Below, in pieces: positions 8,681 through 17,863 of a stretch of 64,000 nt of DNA; positions within the stretch are counted from its first letter, which is position 1, and every line of letters starts with the position of its first letter. The notes below the pieces were generated by a model, which was not told where the DNA came from, ran no database searches, and saw nothing but the letters and a program-made list of their open reading frames with translations. The position numbers and the translations under genes are program-made. The stretch is from CAKZNE01 sp963976435. GTDB lineage: Bacteria; Bacteroidota; Bacteroidia; Flavobacteriales; Schleiferiaceae. The stretch lies in NCBI GenBank assembly GCA_963976435.1, contig CAXBKQ010000009.1:67523-131522 (forward strand), written 5' to 3'.

Positions 8681-8785
8681 ATGGAAAAAACAGCAAAAAG
8701 CAAAACAGCAGCGGTCGTGCAAATAGCGAGTGTTGTTGTGCTGATCTCCTGCATAGTAGGTCTAGCTTTATATCTAGCCGGCTAG
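8681..8785 (+). CDS. Tiny membrane protein (34 aa)
   Basis: ATG at 8681, TAG at 8783-8785. The peptide has a short Lys-rich start (MEKTAKSKTAA), then a hydrophobic run (VVQIASVVVLISCIVGLALYLAG) that reaches the C-terminus. A small hairpin (TCCCTA with TAGGGA, 8644-8658) lies 22 nt upstream. No family recognised. It could be a leader peptide or a membrane miniprotein, and chance is not excluded at this length. Confidence 0.4.
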   Translation: MEKTAKSKTAAVVQIASVVVLISCIVGLALYLAG

Positions 8786-8822
8786 TCAGGAACTCAGAAC
8801 AGGGTTTTACCGCACTGGCTCA

Positions 8823-9842
8823 TTATAAAAATGGGTCAGTGCTTATTATTTTATCCCTAAGTATATCTATTTGATTTTTAATCCTAATAAAAAAGCGATT
8901 TCTTTCTTTTTCAGATAAATTATCTATTGATGCTGCTTTGCTAATCTGACCTTCCAAATAGCCATTTACATCTGAAGTAAGTTCAGGATCGGTAGTAGAT
9001 AAATAGTTAATACCAGCATAGGGCATGAAATACATTATATTATTCTCCCCATACTTGGTCATTATATGATTATCCATTAAAAGGATTTCATGAAAATACA
9101 TGGAATAACTAGCACTTGAAAAAACCTCTCTATTTACGGCATGTAGTTTTTTTCCATTCAAAGCTTGTTTATAGATAATTTTCATCATTTCTTTAAATTC
9201 ATCACAAATCTCCAGCGCTTCTTCCTTGCTGCTGAAAAATCCTGCTTCATAATAGTATTCTATTTGGTTAATAATACTTCTTATGGTGGTTTCTCCCCAA
9301 ATTTCAGTTGTATTAATCCGGCTAAATACTTCATATTGCTGATGGGCAATATCAATAATGTCTTCGGGTATCATGGAGAGGTTATAGTTTTTGCCATCTA
9401 TTTTATCTATGCCATATACAGATTTTAGCCAAACATATATTTTAAAGGCACAAAGCTTTGGAAGCGCATAGAGATAAAAGACAGGTATGTCTTTGGCCTG
9501 ATAATAAATCATATGATTTCTTTGAGCTTGAACAAACTTTAAGTTTTCCAAACTACTTTTCATATAATCCCTGTACTGATCCAGGTTGGTTATAAAGGGT
9601 TGACGATGAAATACTGCGCTATTATCACTATGGCCTGCTATGGAGGCTAAAGAAACCCTATAAGCATTCGCCAATTTTACAGTTTCGTCAAAACTTAATG
9701 CGGTATCACCACGCATCCTTCGATAGGCGGAATCCTGACTTATCTGCAATACATCAGTTAATACATCCACCAAGGTGTGGTTTTCTGAAATATGTTGCTT
9801 TAATGTTTCAAAAAACAATAATTGAAATTTTCGTTGCTCCAT
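8823..9842 (-). CDS. HTH transcriptional regulator
   Basis: 339 aa. Residues about 22-70 form an XRE/BetR-like helix-turn-helix: DVLQISQDSAYRRMRG is the first helix pair and recognition helix, followed by LSFDETVKLANAYRVSL. The remaining 270 residues are a helical, aromatic-rich domain with no recognised ligand motif. This is a common Bacteroidota architecture of unknown signal. It is divergent from the beta-barrel gene starting at 10064. The 170-bp region between them contains CTATAAA and TTTATAG half-sites, a candidate operator. Targets cannot be inferred. Confidence 0.72.
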   Translation of the reverse strand: MEQRKFQLLFFETLKQHISENHTLVDVLTDVLQISQDSAYRRMRGDTALSFDETVKLANAYRVSLASIAGHSDNSAVFHRQPFITNLDQYRDYMKSSLENLKFVQAQRNHMIYYQAKDIPVFYLYALPKLCAFKIYVWLKSVYGIDKIDGKNYNLSMIPEDIIDIAHQQYEVFSRINTTEIWGETTIRSIINQIEYYYEAGFFSSKEEALEICDEFKEMMKIIYKQALNGKKLHAVNREVFSSASYSMYFHEILLMDNHIMTKYGENNIMYFMPYAGINYLSTTDPELTSDVNGYLEGQISKAASIDNLSEKERNRFFIRIKNQIDILRDKIISTDPFL

Positions 9843-9897
9843 GAATATTGTCCATAAATGAAATTTAAATGTATGAAAATTCGCAAAAACCTATAGT

Positions 9898-9924
9898 CTA
9901 TAAAATGATATTTTGGATTTATAG
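9898..9924. promoter_or_regulatory. Candidate operator in divergent promoter region
   Basis: CTATAAA at 9898-9904 and TTTATAG at 9918-9924 form a 7-bp inverted repeat with a 13-nt spacer between the regulator and the beta-barrel gene. AT-rich DNA makes chance plausible. Confidence 0.25.
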
Positions 9925-10063
9925 CACCTTGTAGAACGATTTTTGAATGGGGCACGGGTTTTTGTGTGATAAATAATATTTTTTCATTTCTCCTTGCGGA
10001 TATCCGTTTTAATTAATGAAGTACTTTCATCTGCTTTGTCATCCAATCAATAAGTATAAAAAC

Positions 10064-10609
10064 ATGAAAAATTCAAAGTACTTTATTTTACTATTCGGTC
10101 TTCTTTTAAGTCCAATTTTAAAAGCTCAGGAAATTCCAGTAATTGAGGATAGGGAAACTGCCATTTTAGAACCCTTAAGGTTAAGTGGCCCCAGAGTAGG
10201 GCTCAGCTTTGTTCCTCAGATTAAAAATTTTGGAATTTCAGAACTAATAGGGGATACAACATTTAATCCCAATCCTTTTGTAAGTCAGTTTGGATGGCAA
10301 TTCGAGTGGAGGTATTTTGAAACTCGAGGTGGTAGTGCTGGTCTTTTTGAGGTGATACCAATGTTAGGTGGCTTGGATCAAGGCCTGGTCATCCCCAGTG
10401 TTAATTTAATCACTGGATATAGGTCGCCTAGCGGATTTGAGTTTGGAGCTGGCCCCAATATTAGTTTACTAAGCTCAGGCTTTTCTGCTGCTGTGGGATA
10501 TGCTTTTAAATCAGAACACATGTATTTCCCCATAAATTTTGCGATGACAAAAAGTAGAGATGGTACAAGGTATAGTGTGATTTTCGGATTTAGTAAAAGG
10601 AGTAGGTAA
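10064..10609 (+). CDS. Small outer-membrane beta-barrel protein
   Basis: I chose the ATG at 10064 because it starts directly at a signal peptide (MKNSKYFILLFGLLL, cut after KAQ); the upstream start at 10016 would add 16 unsuitable residues. The 181-aa product has alternating polar/hydrophobic strands (GWQFEWRYFET, YRSPSGFEFGAGPNIS, YSVIFGFSKRSR) and ends in a strand, typical of an 8-strand outer-membrane barrel. Function unknown. The gene ends at a terminator at 10637. The divergent HTH gene could regulate it, but that is only positional. Confidence 0.7.
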   Translation: MKNSKYFILLFGLLLSPILKAQEIPVIEDRETAILEPLRLSGPRVGLSFVPQIKNFGISELIGDTTFNPNPFVSQFGWQFEWRYFETRGGSAGLFEVIPMLGGLDQGLVIPSVNLITGYRSPSGFEFGAGPNISLLSSGFSAAVGYAFKSEHMYFPINFAMTKSRDGTRYSVIFGFSKRSR

Positions 10610-10636
10610 AAATTCTTTTTTAAACTCTACTCTCTC

Positions 10637-10673
10637 GGCCACTGTATTTTTTTAAAATTACAGTGGCCTTTTC
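10637..10673 (+). terminator. Intrinsic terminator after the beta-barrel gene
   Basis: A 10-bp perfect stem, GGCCACTGTA (10637-10646) with TACAGTGGCC (10659-10668), a 12-nt AT loop and a following TTTT. Confidence 0.8.
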
Positions 10674-10706
10674 ATTTGATTTTCTATTTTTAGTGAAACA
10701 CCAATT

Positions 10707-12152
10707 ATGAAATTAGCCCTCCGAATTATTGGATTAGTTACAGCATCACTATTGATAATTGTTTTAGTAAGAACCTTTAATTTTCAATCACCTGAAAAAT
10801 ATTCGGCCTATGATAGGCTTGAGGTTAAGGCTTATCCAGATATTTTAGCCAAGGCACTTAGCTTTGAAACTATTTCACATAAAGCTGGAATGATTGATGA
10901 TTCTGCCTTTTCAAAATTTCATCTTTTCTTAGAAAATTCATTTCCCCTTGTTCATCAAAAACTCAAATTAGAAAAGCTGAATAAATACAGCCTTTTATTT
11001 CATTGGGAGGGATTAGACCCTCAACTAGACCCAATAGTAATAATGGCTCATCAGGATGTGGTTCCTGCAGAATATTCAAGTTTGGATAAATGGGACTACC
11101 CACCTTTTTCTGGTGTGCAAACTGATTCCTTTATTTATGGAAGAGGTAGTTTAGACGACAAGGGAAGTTTAATTTCTATCTTAAATGCTTGCGAGGAATT
11201 GCTAAAAATCAATTTTAAACCTAATAGAAGCATGCTTTTCTGTTTTGGACATGATGAAGAAATTGGAGGAAAGGATGGAGGTCTTGCCATTGCTCAATTG
11301 CTTGAAAATAGGGGGATTCGTGCCCATATGGTTTTAGATGAAGGTGGAAATATTGTTTCGGGTCTAGTACCCGGTATTGATAAACCTGTAGCTCTAGTTG
11401 GAACTTCAGAAAAGGGATATGTAAGCCTTGAGTTGAGCGCTGAAATTCCTGGTGGACATTCTTCAATGCCAAATTCCAAGACCGCTATTGGGCAAATTAA
11501 TAAGGCCTTATATAAGTTAGAACAAAACCCATTACCCAATCGAATTACAGAACCCTTGCATGGCTTTATTTCATGCATCGGTCCAGAACTTCCTTTTAGT
11601 CAGAAAATGGCCTTTGCTAATACCTGGCTTTTCCAACCTCTTATTTTTAAAGTGTATGAAGGATCAGCCTCCGGTTCAGCATTAATACACAGCACCCAAG
11701 TGGCCACAATTTTTCAATCGGGAATAAAGGATAATGTAATTCCCAACAGGGCTAAGGCAACCGTAAATTATAGATTACTTCCAGGTGACGAACCTAGTTT
11801 CATCCTGGAGAGGGCAAGAAAGTTAATTGGAGACAGTTTAGTAAAAATTAGAATTTTTGAAGATTTTTCCATTTCAGCTTCTCCAGTAAGCGACTATAAA
11901 TCGGAGGCATTTCGCAGTATTGGAAAAAGTATTAAGGCAGTTTTTCCTGAGGCAATTGTAAGTCCTTACCTTGTTATTGCTGCCACAGATTCTCGTCATT
12001 TTTACAATATTTCGGATCATGTTTATAGGTTCGCACCTATTGTATTAACCAAAGAGGATTTGCCAAGATTACATGGTATTAATGAGAGAATTAGCATTTT
12101 AGGCTATGAAAAGAGCGTCCGTTTTTATGCAACTTTGATGAAAAATAGTTGA
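10707..12152 (+). CDS. M20 family metallopeptidase, PM20D1/CPS1-like
   Basis: 481 aa with an N-terminal membrane anchor or uncleaved signal (residues 4-22). The binuclear zinc motifs are present: AHQD (H115, D117), GRGSLDDKG (D150/D151) and HDEE (catalytic and ligand Glu at 184-185), then DEGG and a GGHSSMP motif in the dimerisation lid domain. The long form with a membrane anchor and these motifs matches the yeast carboxypeptidase S / animal PM20D1 branch, whose members cleave or make N-acyl amino acids or act on small peptides. It probably works on the periplasmic side. The substrate here is unknown. Confidence 0.85.
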   Translation: MKLALRIIGLVTASLLIIVLVRTFNFQSPEKYSAYDRLEVKAYPDILAKALSFETISHKAGMIDDSAFSKFHLFLENSFPLVHQKLKLEKLNKYSLLFHWEGLDPQLDPIVIMAHQDVVPAEYSSLDKWDYPPFSGVQTDSFIYGRGSLDDKGSLISILNACEELLKINFKPNRSMLFCFGHDEEIGGKDGGLAIAQLLENRGIRAHMVLDEGGNIVSGLVPGIDKPVALVGTSEKGYVSLELSAEIPGGHSSMPNSKTAIGQINKALYKLEQNPLPNRITEPLHGFISCIGPELPFSQKMAFANTWLFQPLIFKVYEGSASGSALIHSTQVATIFQSGIKDNVIPNRAKATVNYRLLPGDEPSFILERARKLIGDSLVKIRIFEDFSISASPVSDYKSEAFRSIGKSIKAVFPEAIVSPYLVIAATDSRHFYNISDHVYRFAPIVLTKEDLPRLHGINERISILGYEKSVRFYATLMKNS

Positions 12153-12248
12153 TCTTCATTTTGAACTAAAAAATATACCCTTTGTCTAAATAAGTTTAAA
12201 ATGTAGCATAATATCTAATTCTAGTGCTACAATTGCCTAAATCTGTTT

Positions 12249-12256
12249 TACCTTTG
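12249..12256 (+). promoter_or_regulatory. Promoter -7 box for the LruC lipoprotein gene
   Basis: TACCTTTG matches TAnnTTTG and lies 73 nt before the ATG at 12330, giving a leader of about 65 nt. Confidence 0.45.
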
Positions 12257-12329
12257 AATTAAATAAATTCGGCTAAACATTGTTTGGTCTTATGAATCAT
12301 TACACTACTTTATCATAAAAATAAATAAC

Positions 12330-14498
12330 ATGAAGAAAGTTATCATTGCTCTATCGCTTATAATTTTTGCAAGTTCTTGTAAAAAAGATACACCGGAGGC
12401 AAACCAACCTTCAGGAGAGGTTTCAACATTTACGGAATTACAGGTTCCAAACAATTTTAAATTTGAAACTGATCAAAAAGTTCAATTGGATTTATCGGTT
12501 ACAAACTCCGGGTTCAATAAAAAGTTTAAAATTAAGATTTACGACCAAATGCCGGCTGTAGGAGGAAATTTGATCTATAGTGGCTTTACTACAAACAATA
12601 GTCTACAAGGTGAATTTAGTTGTCCAGCCTACCTTAGCAGGGTTTATGTTGTGAAAGAAGATCCCACTGGTTCAAGTACTTATCAACTTGCTGATATTAC
12701 CGCCGGGAGCATAGTTCATAGCTTTGGAAAAAAGTCTAACAAATCAAAGACCAATAGTATAAGTCCAGATTGCAGTAGCGGTTGTGATGTTAGTTATAGC
12801 AATCATTCTGGAAATATTACCATTAATTCAAACGATCCTGCTGGGGTTTACTGTTTTTCGGGTAGTTTTAATGGTAGTATCAATGTAAATAAAGGTGGTG
12901 TTACCATAAGAATTTGTGGTAATGCAGTAGCCCAAAATATTAACCTTAATAGTGGTTCGGGTCTTGAGCTTACTGATGGAGCAACTTTAGATGTAAACAA
13001 TCTTAACATAAACTCCAATACCGGTTTAATCACTGTTTACAACGCCACTCTAAACATTAGCAACAATTTTTCACCAAGTGGGGAAGTAATAAATAATGGA
13101 ATTATAAATGTTGCTAAGGCATATAATATTAATGGTCAAGGAAAATTAACAAATAATGGAGATATTGATATTACCGACCATTTTAACAACAATAAAGATC
13201 TTATAAATAATGGAAGTATTGTGGTTGGAAAAAACTGTAATATTAATGGAGGAAGTTCCACAGTAAATAACTGTAGCCTAATTGTAGGGCAAGATCTTAA
13301 AATTTCTAACCCGGTAGAGAATAATGGTTTAATTGATGTTACAGATGATTTTACCTTAAATAGCAGCACCTTAACACTTCAGAATGGAGCAATGGTAAAT
13401 GCGAGTTCTGCCACCATAAATTCTAATATCACAGGTGTTGGAACCACTAGCTTGGTTAAAGTTTCAGGAAATACAACCATCAATGGAGGTGGTTCTTTAA
13501 ACGGAAACCTTGAGTATTGCGATGCTGACGGTATAGAAAATAATACAGGTTCCATTAATTCCCCAGCTTCTTTGGCTTGTGCAGTTTACATTCCTACTAC
13601 AGGTTGTAATTCCATTGGAAATGGTAGTCCACAAGTAACTGATACTGATAATGATGGAATTGCTGACGCAAATGATCTTTTCCCAAATGATCCAGATAGA
13701 GCTGGAGAAGTTTATTACCCGGGTTCAAATGTTTATGGAACGGTAGCATTTGAAGATTTATGGCCAGGTTTAGGAGATTATGATTTTAACGACCTAATTG
13801 TAGATTATAGAATCCGTTTAATTACAGATGCTTCAAACGATGTTAAGGATGTTGAATATAGCTATTCAGTAAGAGCCATTGGAGGCTCACTTAGAAATGG
13901 TTTTGGGTTTCAATTAGACCTAGCCTCAAATACAGTTCAATCTGTTACAGGTACCCAAAATTTCCACAATTCTTTATCTTATAATGCCAATGGTACTGAA
14001 TCCGGACAAACAAAGGCCGTAATTATCGCCTTTGATGATGCATTTGGTTTATTTCCAAACACCGGAACTCAAACTATAAACACCATCACAGGTGAAACTG
14101 CTTATCCAAATGATACAGGTGATATTGTAGTTACTTTTACAAGTGGTCAGTCTATTGCTTCCTTAGGTTCTCTTCCTTTTAATCCTTTTATGTATATCGG
14201 TCAGGATAGGGGTAAAGAAGTTCACCTTTCTGGCAAAGAGCCAACAGATTTGGTAAATACTAGTTTCTTTGGAACAGCCGAGGATGATTCAAATCCAGGC
14301 TCAGATCGCTATTATGTTAATGAAAATAATTTGCCTTGGGCTTTAAATCTTTCTCAATCATTTAATTACCCAAGTGAGAAAAAGGATATTGTACAAACCT
14401 ATAATAACTTCGTTTCTTGGGCACAATCCTCAGGAAGCTCCTCTGCAAATTGGTATCTAGATTTACCTGGATATATCAATCAGGCTAATATTTACTAG
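12330..14498 (+). CDS. LruC-domain surface lipoprotein with beta-helix-like repeats
   Basis: 722 aa. A lipoprotein signal ends ASSC with C17 as the lipidated residue. Residues about 30-120 look like an Ig-like domain. Residues about 150-400 form degenerate NNG-rich repeats (IINNG.I.V, LTNNGDIDIT, LINNGSIVVG), like a right-handed beta-helix. After a Ca-binding-like motif (DTDNDGIADANDLFPND, near 440) comes the C-terminal LruC domain with WPGLGDYDFNDLIVDY. LruC domains are found in leptospiral and bacteroidotal surface proteins. It is probably outer-membrane anchored and surface exposed, with an adhesive or structural role inferred only from architecture. Confidence 0.8.
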   Translation: MKKVIIALSLIIFASSCKKDTPEANQPSGEVSTFTELQVPNNFKFETDQKVQLDLSVTNSGFNKKFKIKIYDQMPAVGGNLIYSGFTTNNSLQGEFSCPAYLSRVYVVKEDPTGSSTYQLADITAGSIVHSFGKKSNKSKTNSISPDCSSGCDVSYSNHSGNITINSNDPAGVYCFSGSFNGSINVNKGGVTIRICGNAVAQNINLNSGSGLELTDGATLDVNNLNINSNTGLITVYNATLNISNNFSPSGEVINNGIINVAKAYNINGQGKLTNNGDIDITDHFNNNKDLINNGSIVVGKNCNINGGSSTVNNCSLIVGQDLKISNPVENNGLIDVTDDFTLNSSTLTLQNGAMVNASSATINSNITGVGTTSLVKVSGNTTINGGGSLNGNLEYCDADGIENNTGSINSPASLACAVYIPTTGCNSIGNGSPQVTDTDNDGIADANDLFPNDPDRAGEVYYPGSNVYGTVAFEDLWPGLGDYDFNDLIVDYRIRLITDASNDVKDVEYSYSVRAIGGSLRNGFGFQLDLASNTVQSVTGTQNFHNSLSYNANGTESGQTKAVIIAFDDAFGLFPNTGTQTINTITGETAYPNDTGDIVVTFTSGQSIASLGSLPFNPFMYIGQDRGKEVHLSGKEPTDLVNTSFFGTAEDDSNPGSDRYYVNENNLPWALNLSQSFNYPSEKKDIVQTYNNFVSWAQSSGSSSANWYLDLPGYINQANIY

Positions 14499-14516
14499 AG
14501 GAAGGTTTAGCTAATT

Positions 14517-15038
14517 TTAATATTTTAAAAGGCTGTGGATGGCTGCATAATTTTGCAGTTCATTTGCAGCCTTTAAAAATTCTAGTTCTACAATAAAACT
14601 AAATCCAGTAGGAATGGCATTGGCCTTTTTAACTAGTTTGGAGGCTGCCATTGCTGTTCCTCCTGTTGCTAGTAAATCATCATGAATAAGAACCCTTGAA
14701 TTAGGACTTAAATCTTCTTCATGGATTTCAATACATGCAGAACCATATTCTAATTTATAGGATTCACTAATTACTGATCGGGGAAGTTTGCCTTTTTTGC
14801 GAATGGGAATAAATGGGACCTTTAAGGCTTGTGCCAAACCCATTCCGAATAAAAACCCCCTAGATTCTACACCTAAAACAACATCTACTTTGGATTTCCA
14901 TGGTTGTGCAAGTGCATCAATAATATGAGGATATAATTCAACCTCACTGAGAAGTGGTGTAATATCTTTAAAAGAAATCCCAGGCTTTGGAAAGTCTGGG
15001 ATTTCCTTAATAACTTCTTTTAATTTTTCTTCCAACAT
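14517..15038 (-). CDS. apt: Adenine phosphoribosyltransferase
   Basis: 173 aa, the usual length. It has the PRPP-binding motif VLIHDDLLATGGTA, the ESRGFLFG motif and the N-terminal IPDFPKPGISFKDITPLL segment typical of Apt. It converts adenine plus PRPP into AMP in purine salvage. Its ATG overlaps the stop of the upstream acyl-CoA dehydrogenase gene by one base (TAATG), so translation is probably coupled. Confidence 0.95.
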   Translation of the reverse strand: MLEEKLKEVIKEIPDFPKPGISFKDITPLLSEVELYPHIIDALAQPWKSKVDVVLGVESRGFLFGMGLAQALKVPFIPIRKKGKLPRSVISESYKLEYGSACIEIHEEDLSPNSRVLIHDDLLATGGTAMAASKLVKKANAIPTGFSFIVELEFLKAANELQNYAAIHSLLKY

Positions 15039-16216
15039 TAGGTGAAAGCATTAATACCTGTGATATCCATTCCCGTAATTAGTAAATGAATATCATGGGT
15101 TCCTTCGTAGGTTACAACAGATTCTAAATTCATCATATGTCTCATAATAGGAAACTCACCAGTAATTCCCATACCACCTAACATTTGCCTTGCATCTCTG
15201 GCTATCTTTAAGGCTATATCCACATTATTCCTTTTAGCCATGGAAATCTGTGCACTGCTAGCCAAGCCTTTATTTTTCAATTCTCCAAGGCGAAGAACCA
15301 ATAGTTGTGCTTTGGTGATTTCAGTAATCATTTCTGCTAGTTTCTTTTGTTGTAGCTGAAATCCAGCTATCGGCTTACCAAATTGCACCCTTTCTTTTGA
15401 ATATCTTAAAGCGGTATCATAACAGTCCATGGCAGCGCCTAATGCTCCCCAAGCAATTCCATATCTGGCACTATCAAGGCAACCTAATGGGGCACCTAAA
15501 CCTGATTTATTGGGCAATAAATTCTCCTTTGGAACCTTAACATTTGAAAAGACTAACTCACCTGTAGCACTAGCTCTTAAACTCCATTTATTATGTGTTT
15601 CCGGTGTGCTAAAACCTTCCATTCCGCGCTCAACTATAAGGCCATGGATTCTACCTTCCTCATTTTTTGCCCATACCACAGCAACATCACAATAGGGTGA
15701 ATTGGAGATCCAAAGCTTTGCACCGTTTAGCAGATAGTGGTCGCCCATATCTTTGTAATGGGTAACCATTCCACCGGGGTTACTTCCAAAGTCTGGTTCT
15801 GTTAATCCAAAACTCCCTAAAAATTCACCACTGGCTAGTTTTGGGAGGTATTTTTTTCTTTGCTCCTCATTCCCATAAGCGTAAATAGGATACATCACTA
15901 AGGATGATTGAACACTACATGTAGATCTTACTCCGGAGTCTCCTCTTTCTATTTCCTGCATCATCAAACCATAAGAAATCTGATCTAATCCCGCTCCTCC
16001 ATATTCCTCAGGAATATAGGGGCCAAATGCTCCTATTTCTGCCAAACCACCAATTAATTGTTTGGGAAACTCTGCCCTTTGAGCATAATCTTCAATAATG
16101 GGACTTACATCCTTTTTTACCCAGTCTCTGGTGGCATTTCGTACCAGCTTATGTTCTTCACTTAATAATTCGTCTATATTGTAATAATCCGGAGATTGAA
16201 ATAAATCGCTTGCCAT
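15038..16216 (-). CDS. Acyl-CoA dehydrogenase, glutaryl-CoA dehydrogenase-like
   Basis: 392 aa from the ATG at 16216. A start at 16240 is open but falls inside the promoter box and is rejected. The FAD acyl-CoA dehydrogenase fold is clear (GLTEPDFGSNPGG, WISNSPYCDVAVVWAK, RVQFGKPIAGFQ). The catalytic base is E371 in YEGTHDIH, and R97 in the VRSTCSVQ segment matches the residue that holds the glutaryl carboxylate in GCDH. The C-terminal ITGINAF also resembles GCDH. It would oxidise and decarboxylate glutaryl-CoA to crotonyl-CoA in lysine/tryptophan breakdown. The exact substrate is inferred. Confidence 0.85.
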   Translation of the reverse strand: MASDLFQSPDYYNIDELLSEEHKLVRNATRDWVKKDVSPIIEDYAQRAEFPKQLIGGLAEIGAFGPYIPEEYGGAGLDQISYGLMMQEIERGDSGVRSTCSVQSSLVMYPIYAYGNEEQRKKYLPKLASGEFLGSFGLTEPDFGSNPGGMVTHYKDMGDHYLLNGAKLWISNSPYCDVAVVWAKNEEGRIHGLIVERGMEGFSTPETHNKWSLRASATGELVFSNVKVPKENLLPNKSGLGAPLGCLDSARYGIAWGALGAAMDCYDTALRYSKERVQFGKPIAGFQLQQKKLAEMITEITKAQLLVLRLGELKNKGLASSAQISMAKRNNVDIALKIARDARQMLGGMGITGEFPIMRHMMNLESVVTYEGTHDIHLLITGMDITGINAFT

Positions 16217-16237
16217 GTTTTTGTGTAATATTTTTGA

Positions 16238-16245
16238 CAAATGTA
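16238..16245 (-). promoter_or_regulatory. Promoter -7 box for the acyl-CoA dehydrogenase-apt operon
   Basis: The minus strand reads TACATTTG (TAnnTTTG). It overlaps the first in-frame start at 16240, which supports translation from 16216. Confidence 0.55.
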
Positions 16246-16261
16246 ATGTAGTTTAAAAGTT

Positions 16262-16269
16262 TATTTTTG
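16262..16269 (+). promoter_or_regulatory. Promoter -7 box for the gene at 16295
   Basis: TATTTTTG, 25 nt before the ATG at 16295; back-to-back with the minus-strand box at 16245-16238. Confidence 0.45.
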
Positions 16270-16294
16270 GTTCAGTTTCAAAAAATATCATAAA

Positions 16295-17113
16295 ATGAAA
16301 AAAACTATTCTTCTTTTTGCTGCAGTTGGTGCCGCTTGTCTGATTTCTTTTAGTGCCTTTACTTATTCAAGTGGAGCACCACAAGGAAGAAATGGATCAC
16401 CTTTAAGTCAAAGTGTAACATGTGCAACTGGTGGTTGTCATGTAAATGGCCCTGCTGCAACTAGTCAAACCATAAGTATTAGTAGTGATATACCAAGTAC
16501 TGGATTCTTAGAAAATACTTTATACAACTTTACTATTACTCTGGATGATGGAGGGGTAAGTAGTTCAAAAGTTGGATTCTCGGCAAGTTTGGAGGATCCT
16601 ACAGGTATGGTTGGAATTATTACCCCAGGAAGTGGAACTCAAAAAAATGGTAATTTCCTTACCCATACAGGTGGTTCTACTCCGAAGCCAAACCAAAGTA
16701 AGGACTTTAATTTTGTATGGAATAGTGGAACCGCAGGGCCTGGAACCCAAGTATATGTCGCGGCGAACTTTAGCAATGCTAACAATAGTGTTGGAGGTGA
16801 TGTGATAATCACTGAATCCTTGGCTCTTACAAAAGCTAGTGGACTTTCTTTAAATGAAAATATTAAAGAAAAATTCGAAATGTCCCCAAACCCAGCAAAG
16901 GAATATGTGAATATTAGTGAACTAAACCCTTCTGTATCCACTATTGAGATTTATAGTTTGGATGGGAAATTGCAAAAATCCTATGATAGGGAATTTAAAA
17001 AAGCTTCAATGGAATGGCATTTAGATTTATCAGACCTTAGAGCTGGTAGCTATTTGCTTTTGCCAAGAGGATCTACCTCTATTCAGGCAAGAAAACTTGA
17101 AATTCTGAAATAA
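16295..17113 (+). CDS. Choice-of-anchor V (Reeler-like) protein with T9SS sorting domain
   Basis: 272 aa. A signal peptide covers residues 1-26, followed by a SGAPQGRNGSP segment and a cysteine pair (CATGGCH) near residue 43. In this family that spot often holds a haem-like CxxCH; here the spacing is CxxxxCH, so haem attachment is doubtful. Residues about 60-180 are a beta-sandwich (Reeler-like, called choice-of-anchor V). The last 75 residues form a T9SS type A sorting domain starting MSPNPAKEY. It is secreted or anchored at the surface by T9SS; ligand unknown. The gene ends at a terminator at 17131. Confidence 0.78.
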   Translation: MKKTILLFAAVGAACLISFSAFTYSSGAPQGRNGSPLSQSVTCATGGCHVNGPAATSQTISISSDIPSTGFLENTLYNFTITLDDGGVSSSKVGFSASLEDPTGMVGIITPGSGTQKNGNFLTHTGGSTPKPNQSKDFNFVWNSGTAGPGTQVYVAANFSNANNSVGGDVIITESLALTKASGLSLNENIKEKFEMSPNPAKEYVNISELNPSVSTIEIYSLDGKLQKSYDREFKKASMEWHLDLSDLRAGSYLLLPRGSTSIQARKLEILK

Positions 17114-17130
17114 GAGATTTCTAAAAAATA

Positions 17131-17164
17131 AAGGCCTCAAAAAGTTAATTTTGGGGCCTTATTC
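17131..17164 (+). terminator. Intrinsic terminator after the T9SS protein gene
   Basis: A 12-bp stem with one G-U pair, AAGGCCTCAAAA (17131-17142) and TTTTGGGGCCTT (17149-17160), with a 6-nt loop. The loop and 3' arm contain TAATTTTG (17146-17153), which could serve as the promoter box of the next gene. Confidence 0.75.
17146..17153 (+). promoter_or_regulatory. TAATTTTG promoter box inside the terminator
   Basis: Matches TAnnTTTG and ends 17 nt before the ATG at 17171. It overlaps the terminator of the previous gene. Confidence 0.35.
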
Positions 17165-17170
17165 AAATTT

Positions 17171-17809
17171 ATGGGCAAACCCCTGCATCATACAGATTGG
17201 TTACTAATATTGTTTTTTATCAATGGCTTACTATTCTTGTTTGCCAAACTTTATCATGCAAAAAAATTCAATGTCTTTTTGAGTTTGCCTTTCAATGCTG
17301 GCCTTCATGAGTTTGAAAAGGAATTCAATCCCTATGGGGGTAAAGATTTGTTTGATATTGCTCTGAGCATAAACTCATTCTTAATTTACAGTACAGGCCT
17401 TTATTTAATTTTTAATCCAGATCTCTCTCTCTGGAGTGATTTTTTTAGGATCCTTTTTATTCTCATTCTATTTTTCTTGCTTAAAAATTTTATTGGACTC
17501 TTCGTTGCCTGGCTTTTTGATAAAAATGAAGAAGTTTCTTATTCTCATAATGCCAATCTAGCCTATAGAATTTGGTCTAGTATATGGGTTTTCCCTCTTC
17601 TTTTATTTCTGGTTTTTGTTCCTTTTCTTAAGGAGAACAGCAGTTTTTTGGCGGCATTAGTTTTGGTCATTGCCTATACACTTTCTATGACAGTTGGCGT
17701 TTTAAGACTATGGGCGATGAACGCTTATAAGTACTACAAAATTTTTTACCTTTGCGCGCTTGAAATAGGCCCTTTGCTAATTTTAATTTTTTGGTTGAAA
17801 AACCATTGA
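17171..17809 (+). CDS. DUF4271 membrane protein
   Basis: 212 aa with about six or seven hydrophobic segments and the conserved motif LPFNAGLHEFEKEFNPYG after the first, typical of the Bacteroidota DUF4271 family. Function unknown. It lies 54 nt before hemD, a pairing seen often in this phylum, which suggests a shared transcript but does not prove a role in haem synthesis. Confidence 0.8.
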   Translation: MGKPLHHTDWLLILFFINGLLFLFAKLYHAKKFNVFLSLPFNAGLHEFEKEFNPYGGKDLFDIALSINSFLIYSTGLYLIFNPDLSLWSDFFRILFILILFFLLKNFIGLFVAWLFDKNEEVSYSHNANLAYRIWSSIWVFPLLLFLVFVPFLKENSSFLAALVLVIAYTLSMTVGVLRLWAMNAYKYYKIFYLCALEIGPLLILIFWLKNH

Positions 17810-17863
17810 ATGACAAGTAGAAGAGTCCGGTTCATTTATCTCTAACACTTAAAGGCAACTAAA

